From a virus, in IMG/VR virus record IMGVR_UViG_3300008050_002961, positions 1 to 25,427 of that record: a DNA stretch of 25,427 bases; one strand, written 5' to 3'. Below, one piece after another: positions 1-7,976 of the stretch. Made by a program: the position numbers and the translations under genes. A model generated the notes under the pieces. The model was given only the letters and a program-made list of their open reading frames with translations. It was not told the DNA's origin and searched no databases. Each line of letters opens with the position of its first letter. The first letter of the stretch is position 1.

Positions 1-938
1 CTCCCCGGACCAACCATCCAGCCGTTACTACGGCAGAAGTTGAGAATATCCCAAACGATAAGGAAGTAACCTGAGAGATTAGCATTCTCTATAACCTTGA
101 GTTCTCTGTCGTAGCGTGCCCTGTATTCTACACAGTTATCAGATGTAATAGTGCCGTCTTTCTCTAGCTCCAACCAGCCCTCTTTACACAATTCTACCAG
201 ATACTCACCTTCGCTGTAACCAACAGGACAGGGGAATTTAGGAAGCATTGGCTTACTGAGGATATTGTAGTTCTCACACTTGTCAAAGATCTCATCGAAG
301 ATATCCATCTTAGGATCATCCACTAGAATCTGTGCGGCCTCCATCCTGTCTTTTATGTAGAATTCGCTACACTCGAAGAACATCTGGTAGTCAGTAATGT
401 CAGTGTTGTTTCGGATCAGTTGGAGACCGGGGATGACGTATATCCGCTTTACTTGTGACATAGTCTTCTTTAGGTGACCACATATCAAAACCCTGTGCAG
501 TTCAGCTTGATCTCTCTCTACGTAATACGTATTTGGGAAAGCAGAACTCTTCTGATAGAAGTCTTCACCTGAGATTGGTGAGACAGAGGGATCTCTAGCC
601 AGACAGATTAGGTTACCCTGATTAGCCAGCTTGACCAATAGCCCAGTGTCAACATTTCCCCTGTCGTCGAGGGTGGACACGATGCGGATTAGTTCCAACC
701 AACCTTCTTTGTTCTTAGCAAAGAGGGTGAAACCATCAAACGTACAACCAATGATTGGCTTGATATCGTTCGCTATGCAGGCTTGGTAAAAAGAAACGGC
801 TCCGGAGATTGACTTGTAATCAGCTATCCCGCAGGCCCGATAAGAATTCTCTGAGCATTTTTTAGCTAGTTGTTTGGGCTTTGAGAAGGCTCGCTGTAGA
901 GAATAGTGCGTGTAATTGCACAACGGAAACCACTTCAT
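1..938 (-). CDS. dnaE: DNA polymerase III alpha-like (DnaE, family C), partial
   Basis: N-terminal 312 codons of a bacterial-type replicative polymerase; the C-terminal part, including the catalytic palm aspartates, lies beyond the left edge. Translated by hand on the minus strand: the start is ATG at 938 with an AAGGA site about 7 bases upstream. The first 75 residues follow the PHP-domain pattern of DnaE (HYSLQ..., then a GAVSFYQAC segment and IKPIIGC). The distal part has the DnaE signature YDRELKVIENANLSGYFLIV followed by WDILNFCRSNGWMVGPGR, where bacterial enzymes read ELxVIxxMGFxGYFLIVxDF and VGPGRGSAAG. The usual PHP metal-binding HxH motif is replaced (residues around PLCNY) and the TDHGN motif reads ADYKS, so the PHP site is probably inactive, as in E. 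coli DnaE. It would synthesise phage DNA together with the helicase, primase and SSB encoded further along. Confidence 0.93.
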   Translation of the reverse strand, partial: MKWFPLCNYTHYSLQRAFSKPKQLAKKCSENSYRACGIADYKSISGAVSFYQACIANDIKPIIGCTFDGFTLFAKNKEGWLELIRIVSTLDDRGNVDTGLLVKLANQGNLICLARDPSVSPISGEDFYQKSSAFPNTYYVERDQAELHRVLICGHLKKTMSQVKRIYVIPGLQLIRNNTDITDYQMFFECSEFYIKDRMEAAQILVDDPKMDIFDEIFDKCENYNILSKPMLPKFPCPVGYSEGEYLVELCKEGWLELEKDGTITSDNCVEYRARYDRELKVIENANLSGYFLIVWDILNFCRSNGWMVGPG

Positions 939-979
939 ATCTTGTCCTTGTTAGTGTCCTAATTCCTGTCTTCTCCTTT

Positions 980-1007
980 ATTATAGTCCAGAATCTCTGA
1001 ATGTAAA
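980..1007 (-). promoter_or_regulatory. sigma70-type promoter for the polymerase gene
   Basis: On the minus strand TTTACA (1007-1002), a 16-base spacer and a perfect TATAAT (985-980). It lies between the sulfotransferase stop at 1074 and the polymerase start at 938, giving a leader of about 35 bases with the AAGGA ribosome site near its end. Confidence 0.7.
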
Positions 1008-1073
1008 GGGTTACTTTGAGCGATTCTTGATTTTTCTGATAATTTCTGGCCGTACGATACAACGGAGACAAAA

Positions 1074-1685
1074 TCAAGCATGTTCAAAAAAATACCCAAA
1101 CCTGTCTATGTCTACAGAGTGTGTGTTTTCGACTAGTTTGATCGTCTCGTTATCATAGTAATGAGAATAATGAAGGTGGGTACTTTGATTCATTGGCGAC
1201 AATTTAATATCCAGGTAACTTTCTATCTTATCAAGTTGTTCATATTTGAACCACACTACCCCTCCGGGGTGACGCTCGTTAACCCAATACATACATGGTT
1301 CAGTGGAAGTATCTTTGTAATCCTTTAAAAATTTATGAAACCCCTTGGTTATTACCTCTATGTTTAAATCGTTAGCCCATTTGCGGATCCCATCTTTATT
1401 ACTTAGTTCTTCCACAGACGACGGGCTGTCTATAATCTTCCACGTCCTTTGTATATAAAAACAAAACAGGGATAACATTCTTTCCCAAGGATTTCTTGAC
1501 ACAGCAATCAATTCATAATCATTAAATTCGTCAGGTAGTGATCTACTGTTCTGATGCCAAGATTCGTCTGGTTTTCTTATACTATCCCACCCCTGATTAG
1601 ATTCCATCAAAGCCCAATGAATTGACGTACACGCAGTTTTTGGAATGCGTATAAAAATCATCTTTTTGTCTCTATTTACTAACAT
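1074..1685 (-). CDS. PAPS-dependent sulfotransferase-like protein
   Basis: About 203 residues of the P-loop sulfotransferase superfamily (Sulfotransfer_2-like). The 5'-phosphosulfate loop is IPKTACTS (residues 14-21), matching the IPKTGGTS pattern. The 3'-phosphate-binding segment is SRNPWERM (63-70), matching RDPxxRLxS. Such enzymes move sulfate from PAPS to a sugar hydroxyl. I chose ATG 1685 because a GGAG site lies 4-5 bases upstream and the protein then begins with MLVNRDKK directly before the P-loop strand. The open frame extends to 1814, inside the preceding gene. The start overlaps the GT2 gene end by 14 bases, so the two are translationally coupled. With three glycosyltransferases nearby, the likely substrate is a glycan or a glycosylated product, but this is inference. 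Confidence 0.8.
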   Translation of the reverse strand: MLVNRDKKMIFIRIPKTACTSIHWALMESNQGWDSIRKPDESWHQNSRSLPDEFNDYELIAVSRNPWERMLSLFCFYIQRTWKIIDSPSSVEELSNKDGIRKWANDLNIEVITKGFHKFLKDYKDTSTEPCMYWVNERHPGGVVWFKYEQLDKIESYLDIKLSPMNQSTHLHYSHYYDNETIKLVENTHSVDIDRFGYFFEHA

Positions 1686-2433
1686 AGTACTCCAACATTT
1701 TTTTTCGTAATTGCTTGTGTTTTTCTTGGTCTCCATACCAAACTTTTCCCGAAAGGTTATGTTCACTGACACGATAAAAGACAATGATATCTGATAAATT
1801 CCTAATCTGAACACCTCTCATTGCGTTGATACTGTAGAAAATTAAATCGCCGTACACATTCCTATCGAGACCTGACTCGTCTTGAATTTTTCTTATCAAA
1901 CCGGCGTCAAACTCATCTACGACAGAGCGTCTCATGGCCGTTGAGGGGTTGTTTATAACCCACGATTTGGATAAAATGTACTGGTTTACATTGTAGGGAT
2001 GTGAAGTAACCCCTTCACAATCCGGAGCGTTCATATCAATGAATGGTGATGTTCGATCAACAAACCTTTGTATTTGACCTCCTACTATTCCTATGTCTTT
2101 ATTTGTGTCTAAGAAAGCAATCTGTTTCTCTATTCTGTTGGGCGTCATTATATCGTCGCCATCCATAAACACCAGAAACTCACAATCTTTGTCTAAAAAT
2201 TTTTTCGCAAAAAGTCTAGCTGAGTCACACCCAAGGTTTTGCTCCGTCCTGACCAGTTGAATATTTTGACTAACAATTGATTCAAGAAATTTAATTGTCT
2301 CTAAGTTGATACTGCAATCATCTACAATAATAAGTTTCCAATGTTTATAAGTTTGGCTTTGAATACTCTGGATCGCCTCTTTTAACCAAAGAACATTCGT
2401 ATTGTGTACTGGCATAGCAATATTCACAATCAT
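1672..2433 (-). CDS. Family 2 glycosyltransferase
   Basis: 253 residues with a GT-A fold pattern. It begins MIVNIAMPVHN, has VDD at residues 37-39 for nucleotide binding and a DxD-type metal site DGDD at 91-94. It should transfer a sugar from a nucleotide-sugar donor, making a glycosidic bond with inversion. ATG 2433 is preferred: it overlaps the previous stop as ATGA (2430-2433). A GTG five codons upstream (2448) is the alternative. It lies between a two-domain glycosyltransferase and a sulfotransferase in one co-directional run, so these three probably act on the same glycan. The acceptor (virion, host envelope or modified base) is unknown. Confidence 0.88.
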   Translation of the reverse strand: MIVNIAMPVHNTNVLWLKEAIQSIQSQTYKHWKLIIVDDCSINLETIKFLESIVSQNIQLVRTEQNLGCDSARLFAKKFLDKDCEFLVFMDGDDIMTPNRIEKQIAFLDTNKDIGIVGGQIQRFVDRTSPFIDMNAPDCEGVTSHPYNVNQYILSKSWVINNPSTAMRRSVVDEFDAGLIRKIQDESGLDRNVYGDLIFYSINAMRGVQIRNLSDIIVFYRVSEHNLSGKVWYGDQEKHKQLRKKMLEYYVSK

Positions 2434-4400
2434 AATATCTTGTTCCACTCTACTTTGAAATTTTCAATAGAAAAATTTTCTCGAATGTAGTCTCTATTTT
2501 TTGCTTCTTTTGTTGTCTCCTCGCACGACCTTATCGCTTTGGCCCACTCTGTTGCGTGAGATTTATATCTTACAATGGAGTCAGAAAACATACCTACGCC
2601 AACGGGGTGAGAAACTGTTGGTATACCATGTGCAATACCTTCCGCTACGGATAAACCGAAAGATTCGTCATAAGATGTAGATAAAGATAAAGAGCACGTT
2701 TTGAATAATTGTGAAACATCTTCTACGTGCCCGTAATAGAACACATTTTGTATACTGTCACTTAAAATCCTATGGTTGACCAAATCTCTTGCTTCTTGAT
2801 CGAAGTATTGCTCTAACCAACTACCAGCTATATGGAAATTAAAATCTGGTAAACAGTTAATAATATCGGCAAGGACTTGGACACCCTTATATTTCTCTAT
2901 CCTATGATGCCACAGGATATTTTTTGGGACCGGCCTTCTTTTTAATTCTTTATCGAAGAATACTGGTGGAGGTATACATATACCGTTATAATGTTTTGCA
3001 ACAGTCTTGTCCACAAACACACTAACGTCTGGTTTGAGAATATCAATTAATATATCGTGCAGTCGGTTATGTCTAAATCCAGAGTGAGATACGTATATTA
3101 TCTTCTTATTGAGTGGATTATCTCTCATGAACATTGGCAATGATTCATTTAAATAGTATGCCCAATAGATGATAATATCAGATTTTACATAAACTTCTTC
3201 CATTTCTTCTTCAGAATAACCAGTCGTCATACCCGTTTCAAGGTTATGGAACTGGGGAGGGTTCGCCAGTGGTACTATACCAGTAATATCATCACTAAAA
3301 CATTGTGCAAAAAGTTTCATCCACGTAAGGGCACCTCCGGGGGCTATTTCACCTTGAATTAGACCTATTTTGTTTGATTTAAAAGTGTTCGACTTTAGAT
3401 TATTTAAATCGCTTGGTTGCCAGATCGGCTCTATATTTTGGTAAGAGTTTTCATACCTTTGAGGCTCTATTGGACAAAAATCCCCTAAAGATATTTGTGA
3501 CAGAACGGCCTCTCTAGTTTCTTGGTCCCTCAAAGAATTTACATGTATAAAATAAGCCTCTGAGGAATTGTACCAGAAACCATCTTCACAAGTGAATAGA
3601 CAGTTCCACTTGAAGTCAAGTGGGTTAAAAACATCTTCGCCATAAACTAAAAGGGTCAAATAATTCTGGTCAAAGCACCACTGCTTAGGATATGTATCTG
3701 TGGGCTGTTGGTAGTATTTTGCACAAGACTTTGGTATAACCAAAACGCCCCCATTAATCATTACCTTGGGGTAAATTGTTCTACCATTATCTAAAAATTT
3801 TTCTGCCTGCTTGTCTGTTAGAGTCTTTCTTATTATTATGTCCTGCTCTCGTTCAATCCAACTGTAATCTTTTTGCGACCAGATGCGATATTCATCAAAG
3901 CCAGATATTTTATCATCTGGTGTTATCTCAAAGATATTTGGTGCTTTATCAGATACAAGTATATCACAATCTAAATACAATGTTTTTTCGTATATAGAAG
4001 TTACTTGTCTTACTCTATACTTGTTAGCCATAGGCCAATCTGGATGTTGATCTCCAGTTAGCTCTATGTAATCTGCACCGCATTCTTGTGCGTATTCTTT
4101 GATTCTCTGACGTGTTACTCTGAGTAGTTTCCTGGCTGCCTCGTTAGCTGGAATGACGCATATAGCTAATGTACTTTTGGGTTCTGGAATATCATCATAA
4201 AAATCAATAGTGCTAACTCTATGTTCCGACGTACTCAAACTAAGCACACCCCTACTCTTAGATGGTCGTAGATATTTTTCCCTCTCTGCTTGAGATGTAT
4301 CTTGGCACCACTTCCAGTTAGGCGGTATTACACCCATCTCTTTTTTAAAGACCTTACACCAACCCGGACTAGAGCATTGACACTTGGACAAATCATTCAT
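2430..4400 (-). CDS. Two-domain glycosyltransferase (GT8-like plus GT4)
   Basis: 656 residues in three parts. Residues 1-35 carry Cys7, Cys9, Cys15 and Cys32 with CSSPGWC spacing, a possible small zinc-binding module. Residues about 75-330 resemble a GT-A, GT8-like enzyme: TLAICVIPANEAARKLL, then YLDCDILVS with a DxD at 144-146. From about residue 335 the pattern is GT-B, GT4: an IGLIQGEIAPGGA start, the strand ILWHHRIEKYKGV, and near the end SYDESFGLSVAEG with the acidic pair that binds the donor nucleotide. The fused enzymes could add two sugars in sequence. ATG 4400 has AAGGTGA upstream; 72 bases separate it from the nuclease gene. Domain limits are approximate. Confidence 0.85.
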   Translation of the reverse strand: MNDLSKCQCSSPGWCKVFKKEMGVIPPNWKWCQDTSQAEREKYLRPSKSRGVLSLSTSEHRVSTIDFYDDIPEPKSTLAICVIPANEAARKLLRVTRQRIKEYAQECGADYIELTGDQHPDWPMANKYRVRQVTSIYEKTLYLDCDILVSDKAPNIFEITPDDKISGFDEYRIWSQKDYSWIEREQDIIIRKTLTDKQAEKFLDNGRTIYPKVMINGGVLVIPKSCAKYYQQPTDTYPKQWCFDQNYLTLLVYGEDVFNPLDFKWNCLFTCEDGFWYNSSEAYFIHVNSLRDQETREAVLSQISLGDFCPIEPQRYENSYQNIEPIWQPSDLNNLKSNTFKSNKIGLIQGEIAPGGALTWMKLFAQCFSDDITGIVPLANPPQFHNLETGMTTGYSEEEMEEVYVKSDIIIYWAYYLNESLPMFMRDNPLNKKIIYVSHSGFRHNRLHDILIDILKPDVSVFVDKTVAKHYNGICIPPPVFFDKELKRRPVPKNILWHHRIEKYKGVQVLADIINCLPDFNFHIAGSWLEQYFDQEARDLVNHRILSDSIQNVFYYGHVEDVSQLFKTCSLSLSTSYDESFGLSVAEGIAHGIPTVSHPVGVGMFSDSIVRYKSHATEWAKAIRSCEETTKEAKNRDYIRENFSIENFKVEWNKIL

Positions 4401-4472
4401 TAATAATCACCTTATAGGAATTGGTGTCCGACCGTTCTTTTTGTAGAAAGTCCGTCTTACACTTATTAGATT

Positions 4473-5513
4473 CTATCCGGGACTTTCGTAAAAACCTATG
4501 TCAAATCCGGGTCTGGTACATTTCTTGACGGTCTCTTCCATTCCGTGTTCTTTTATGTGTTTCTCTATAAATAGACACATATTTTCATCAGTTCCCTCCC
4601 AATTAGTCTTACAATAGTGGCACATTCTCGTACATTTGAAAGACCTACGACTGGGGTCCATTAGCTTAGGACTAGTGTTTTTCTTGATTTCCTCGAATCT
4701 CTTCTTGAGCATCCCCAGAAATCGCTCCTCATCGCTCTTATCGAAGCACATACTGAAGGGTTTTGGGTCCATTTCTCCCTCGGTATCCTTGCAGAAGAAG
4801 ATGCTCATGATCCGATTCAGATAGTCTGGGTACAACTTGGAGATAGCATAGAAGTAGAGCAACAACTGAGGGTCACTACTTAACTTTTTGAAGTCTTTTT
4901 CTTCCCCAGTAGCCCAGTTCATACGTCGCCCGGTCTTCCAGTCAATAACCTCGATGGTTTCGTCATTAACCAGAGTCACAAGGTCAATGGTGCCCTTGAT
5001 AGCAAGCTGACCCTTCACCATTTTACCATCAATCTCATACTCAAACTTTGCCCAGTCTTCTTCAATAGGAATATCAAAGTGAGGCTCAGGATGATGGATG
5101 TTGCGGAGGCGTGGGTCGAACTGACCGCCGTTCTGCCTAATGAACATGTAGACGGAACGCTTTACTTCTTTCAGGTCTCTCGGGTACCACTTATGATCCG
5201 TCATCTTTAACTTATAACACTCAAAACTTAACTCACACAACTCATCCAAAAGATCGTCGGTGAGCAATCTGTTCTTATCAATTTTTACTTTACCGCAGGC
5301 ATCATCTTCAACTACCAGAAACTTGTTCTTGGGTTTGTCCTGTTGGAATTTCTTCAGCCCAGAAAGGATCTCCATAACCTTGTGGGCCATCGTCCCCATG
5401 TCGGCACGCTTATTACTCTTAGACGGCCAGCCTAGGTTGTAAGTGATGAAATACTGCATTTGGCAGTAGTCAAAGTTGGTATAGCTGCTCGACCTGATGT
5501 ACGTAACGATCAA
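4473..5513 (-). CDS. PD-(D/E)XK nuclease, Cas4/RecB-like
   Basis: 346 residues. The N-terminal SSSYTNFDYCQMQYFITY segment matches the start of RecB/Cas4/AddB nuclease domains. GTMAH (40-44) carries the conserved His. The core reads GTIDLVTLVNDETIEVIDWK, the D...(D/E)xK metal site, followed by the QLLLYFYA motif helix. Cys17 and a C-terminal CTRMCHYC plus one more Cys suggest an Fe-S cluster as in Cas4 and AddB. In replication modules such enzymes act as 5'-3' single-strand exonucleases in recombination. The start is TTG 5513, with AGGAG 6-7 bases upstream inside the end of the kinase gene; no better ATG exists. There is no CRISPR array in the window, so a role in spacer capture is not indicated. 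Confidence 0.85.
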   Translation of the reverse strand: MIVTYIRSSSYTNFDYCQMQYFITYNLGWPSKSNKRADMGTMAHKVMEILSGLKKFQQDKPKNKFLVVEDDACGKVKIDKNRLLTDDLLDELCELSFECYKLKMTDHKWYPRDLKEVKRSVYMFIRQNGGQFDPRLRNIHHPEPHFDIPIEEDWAKFEYEIDGKMVKGQLAIKGTIDLVTLVNDETIEVIDWKTGRRMNWATGEEKDFKKLSSDPQLLLYFYAISKLYPDYLNRIMSIFFCKDTEGEMDPKPFSMCFDKSDEERFLGMLKKRFEEIKKNTSPKLMDPSRRSFKCTRMCHYCKTNWEGTDENMCLFIEKHIKEHGMEETVKKCTRPGFDIGFYESPG

Positions 5514-5515
5514 GA

Positions 5516-6385
5516 TTATCTCCTAAATAATTGCTTGACTGACTCAACAAGGTGATCAACACTCTTGTCAGCGTTGTCAATAACGGTCTTGAATGGGTAA
5601 TCATCTAACGCCGTTTCGCTTGAGTGCTTGTCGTCGCTAAAGGGGACTCGGTTCAACCTCCACAGGTCTCCACCGATTTTTGTTATTGCTTCTGCCTCAT
5701 TGGGGAAACGGATATCCGCAATGATGGCAAGTTCTGATTGTTCTTGTTGAATTCTCTTAATACAGGAGTTGATCCAAATAGGACCGTACATCTTACGCAT
5801 CACGTCAGTTCCGAGGAACTGCATGAATTCTCTGGCGGTCATTGGGCCGGGTTTGTGAATTAAAAATAACCCATCGTCAAACGATAGTATACCTTCGAAC
5901 TTACGCTTGATAAACTCCTCATCAGTAACACTAGGAGTTAACATGTCAACGCAGTTGTAACCACCAGACGTTTCATTAAACAGAAAATTAGCCTCCTGAG
6001 GCACGATAACCCCCAGCATATTCTCCCAAAGAAGATGCTCCTGAAGAGTATTCTTCTGGTCGTCAGTTCCCCAAACGCATCCATGAGGAATCTCAAATAG
6101 CTCAACACACATGTGCTTGAGACTATCAGCGAAACTGTACAGCTTCACATAGGGCCACAGATTCAACTCTGCGTACTCTACGAATTCCCTGTCCTTGCGG
6201 GTAATGTCAAAACCGCCCCACCCCAAATTTCCGAAGGTGTCGTGGGTTAGAACGTTAAGGTCTCCCTCAGCCCCAATATTCCAATCTTCTGCCAACCCAT
6301 ATTTCTGGAGAACCAGACCATTGAGGATATTAGCAGTTGTGTTCTTACCAGCCTGCTTCCTACCTGAGATACCAATAACCTTCAT
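5516..6385 (-). CDS. Deoxynucleoside monophosphate kinase
   Basis: 289 residues. The Walker A loop is GRKQAGKNTT (8-17), the GKxT type seen in phage dNMP kinases (T4 gene 1 family). Near residues 200-260 it has FMQFLGTDVMRK, then a P-W pair and ADIRFPNEA ending in a WRLNR segment, the diagnostic second half of this family. It phosphorylates dNMPs to dNDPs, feeding the phage dNTP pool. ATG 6385 overlaps the primase stop by one base (TAATG). The nuclease starts 2 bases after its stop. A roughly 50-residue insertion (about 100-160) separates the P-loop and lid regions; its role is unclear. Confidence 0.87.
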   Translation of the reverse strand: MKVIGISGRKQAGKNTTANILNGLVLQKYGLAEDWNIGAEGDLNVLTHDTFGNLGWGGFDITRKDREFVEYAELNLWPYVKLYSFADSLKHMCVELFEIPHGCVWGTDDQKNTLQEHLLWENMLGVIVPQEANFLFNETSGGYNCVDMLTPSVTDEEFIKRKFEGILSFDDGLFLIHKPGPMTAREFMQFLGTDVMRKMYGPIWINSCIKRIQQEQSELAIIADIRFPNEAEAITKIGGDLWRLNRVPFSDDKHSSETALDDYPFKTVIDNADKSVDHLVESVKQLFRR

Positions 6386-7404
6386 TAATACAATCCCCTT
6401 AGTCCTGATAGAATGTTGTCTTGAATGTTCTCCACAAATAAGTTCCCCAAGTCTTTGGAGTGCATCTGCGGAAAGGTGAGTGTGAATAAACGACCGAAAT
6501 CTCTCTTGATCTTGATCTTACCTTCTCTGCCCGCTGAGTCGTTATCTGTGAGGATTACGAGATTGGTAATCCCGCTGGTCAGCAACAGTCTCTTCTGCTG
6601 CTCTGATACCGACTTGCCAAACAGCCCGACGCAATTTACAACGCCAGCCTCAAACATTTTCCATACGTCACCCTGACCCTCTACAATGAAAAGGGTTCGG
6701 GTTTCCAACGCACGCTCAATAGCACGGTCCCAGTTATAGCAATAGTCAGTCTTCCTAAGACCACTTGAAAACAAGTACTTAGGCTGTAACCACTGCTCTG
6801 TGGATCTGGCGATGTATCCCATCTGTTTTCTCTTGAAATAGATAGGGATTATGGAGCGAAACTTCATGGGCGAACGTTTGTCGTCACAGTCTTCCACTCC
6901 AAACACCTTGAGGGTCTCTGACTTGAACCCACGAGCCTCGAAATAGGGTGAGCGACCGCAAGTGCTAACTTTATCGAACGTGCTCTCTGTGAGGGTCTGA
7001 GAGGGCTTATTGAAGATCTTGTTCAAATTGGTAAGGTGGTGGAACCTAACCTGCTTAGACTCAAAACCCTGAGCATCATTTATGTTATAGATCTGAGAAA
7101 TAACCCTCAGAACATCACCAAAAGAGTCTGTGTCCAGAAGACCCTTAATAAAGCCAAAGATATCACTACCATAATGATCGTGACACCCACGAGTCCAACA
7201 CTTCCAAACCTTGAACTTGGGAGAGATTGAGCATCCGTTACGGTTGTCGCTGCCATCGTGGATAGGGCAGCACATGAAGATGTTGTCGCCATCCTGATCA
7301 TACTTTAAGTTGAAGTTATCTAACAACTTGTAAACATCGTCGAAGATAATATCCTTGACCTTCTCTAGGTTTAATCTCTTATCCGACGTGTTTGTTGTAT
7401 TCAT
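6385..7404 (-). CDS. DNA primase, CHC2 zinc finger plus Toprim
   Basis: 339 residues. The N-terminal zinc site has Cys46, His49, Cys69 and Cys74 in the DnaG/CHC2 order. The Toprim core has VEGQGDV (Glu242) and the DNDSAG metal site (Asp287, Asp289). It lacks a DnaB-like helicase domain; the helicase is a separate gene just upstream in the operon, as in bacterial DnaG/DnaB systems. It makes RNA primers for lagging-strand synthesis. It is shorter than bacterial DnaG (about 580 residues) because the C-terminal helicase-binding domain is absent. ATG 7404 lacks a strong ribosome site; GGTTG is the best nearby. Confidence 0.9.
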   Translation of the reverse strand: MNTTNTSDKRLNLEKVKDIIFDDVYKLLDNFNLKYDQDGDNIFMCCPIHDGSDNRNGCSISPKFKVWKCWTRGCHDHYGSDIFGFIKGLLDTDSFGDVLRVISQIYNINDAQGFESKQVRFHHLTNLNKIFNKPSQTLTESTFDKVSTCGRSPYFEARGFKSETLKVFGVEDCDDKRSPMKFRSIIPIYFKRKQMGYIARSTEQWLQPKYLFSSGLRKTDYCYNWDRAIERALETRTLFIVEGQGDVWKMFEAGVVNCVGLFGKSVSEQQKRLLLTSGITNLVILTDNDSAGREGKIKIKRDFGRLFTLTFPQMHSKDLGNLFVENIQDNILSGLRGLY

Positions 7405-7517
7405 ACCAGAGCAACCCTGTATTTGCTAGTGCGTAGGAAAACCACGTTAAAGCGTGTGGATAATCACCATGTCGGAAGTTATCTCAGCACAAATCAGGCA
7501 TAGGAATGAGGCAGCGG

Positions 7518-7718
7518 CTATTGCGTAGATTGACATTCATCTCTCCAACTATTTGCCGCTTCTTGTACTTTGTTTATTACGTCGTTGAAAAAGTCGGCAA
7601 ACTCATCCTGAGCCATATATTGTACTAGACCATCAGCCACATACCTCCATCTCTTAGTGCCTTTGTGGTCTACGTTAATCGCACCCCCAAGTACGCCATC
7701 TATTAATGTTTCGTTCAT
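7518..7718 (-). CDS. Small protein of unknown function
   Basis: 66 residues, not recognised. ATG 7718 is chosen because a GAGGGGGAAAG run sits directly upstream; the frame is open to 7775. The sequence is mixed and soluble, with a tryptophan-containing segment (KRWRYVADGL) and an acidic helix near the C-terminus. It overlaps the end of the preceding membrane-protein gene by 44 bases. The 113 bases between its stop and the primase start hold no gene; I see only weak inverted repeats there. Confidence 0.6.
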   Translation of the reverse strand: MNETLIDGVLGGAINVDHKGTKRWRYVADGLVQYMAQDEFADFFNDVINKVQEAANSWRDECQSTQ

Positions 7719-7923
7719 CTTTCCCCCTCGTCTGTGGTGGCATGTAGCCAAAAATATGTCCGCAAATAAACCCAACAGTAAAGGTTACAAAAGGTGCCTC
7801 AAAAGCCGAATTCTGCATAAACCGACTGACACTCAACTCTACCCCACCTATGGCGACCGCGTACAGGTCATATAACCCAAGGGTGATTACAAGTGTCGTG
7901 ACAACCAGTGCTGTTCTAGTCAT
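7675..7923 (-). CDS. Small two-span membrane protein, unknown
   Basis: 82 residues with two hydrophobic stretches: residues about 5-25 (ALVVTTLVITLGLY) and about 45-62 (PFVTFTVGFICGHIFGY). The tail is charged and probably cytoplasmic. ATG 7923 has GGAGGGAG 5-8 bases upstream; a TTG one codon earlier is possible. It lies between helicase and primase genes, where a membrane protein is not expected, and could be a membrane tether or an inhibitor of a host process. No family recognised. Confidence 0.6.
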   Translation of the reverse strand: MTRTALVVTTLVITLGLYDLYAVAIGGVELSVSRFMQNSAFEAPFVTFTVGFICGHIFGYMPPQTRGKDERNINRWRTWGCD

Positions 7924-7976
7924 CAATTCTCCCTCCTTTTTATCTCTCAGGAAACGTACTTGATCTTCCTAGTCCA

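Noticed and set aside
862-1077. 71-residue minus-strand ORF
   Set aside because: It covers the polymerase promoter and the start of dnaE in another frame; composition is not protein-like and it has no ribosome site.
4473-5513. CRISPR-associated context for the Cas4-like gene
   Set aside because: No direct repeats with regular spacers anywhere in the window and no other cas gene; a phage recombination role is simpler.
7107-7301. Minus-strand 64-residue ORF inside the primase gene
   Set aside because: Overlaps the zinc-finger coding part of primase fully in another frame.
7405-7517. Possible terminator CCACACG...CGTGG with TTTT
   Set aside because: Only four clean pairs and a short T run; the primase is more likely co-transcribed with upstream genes.
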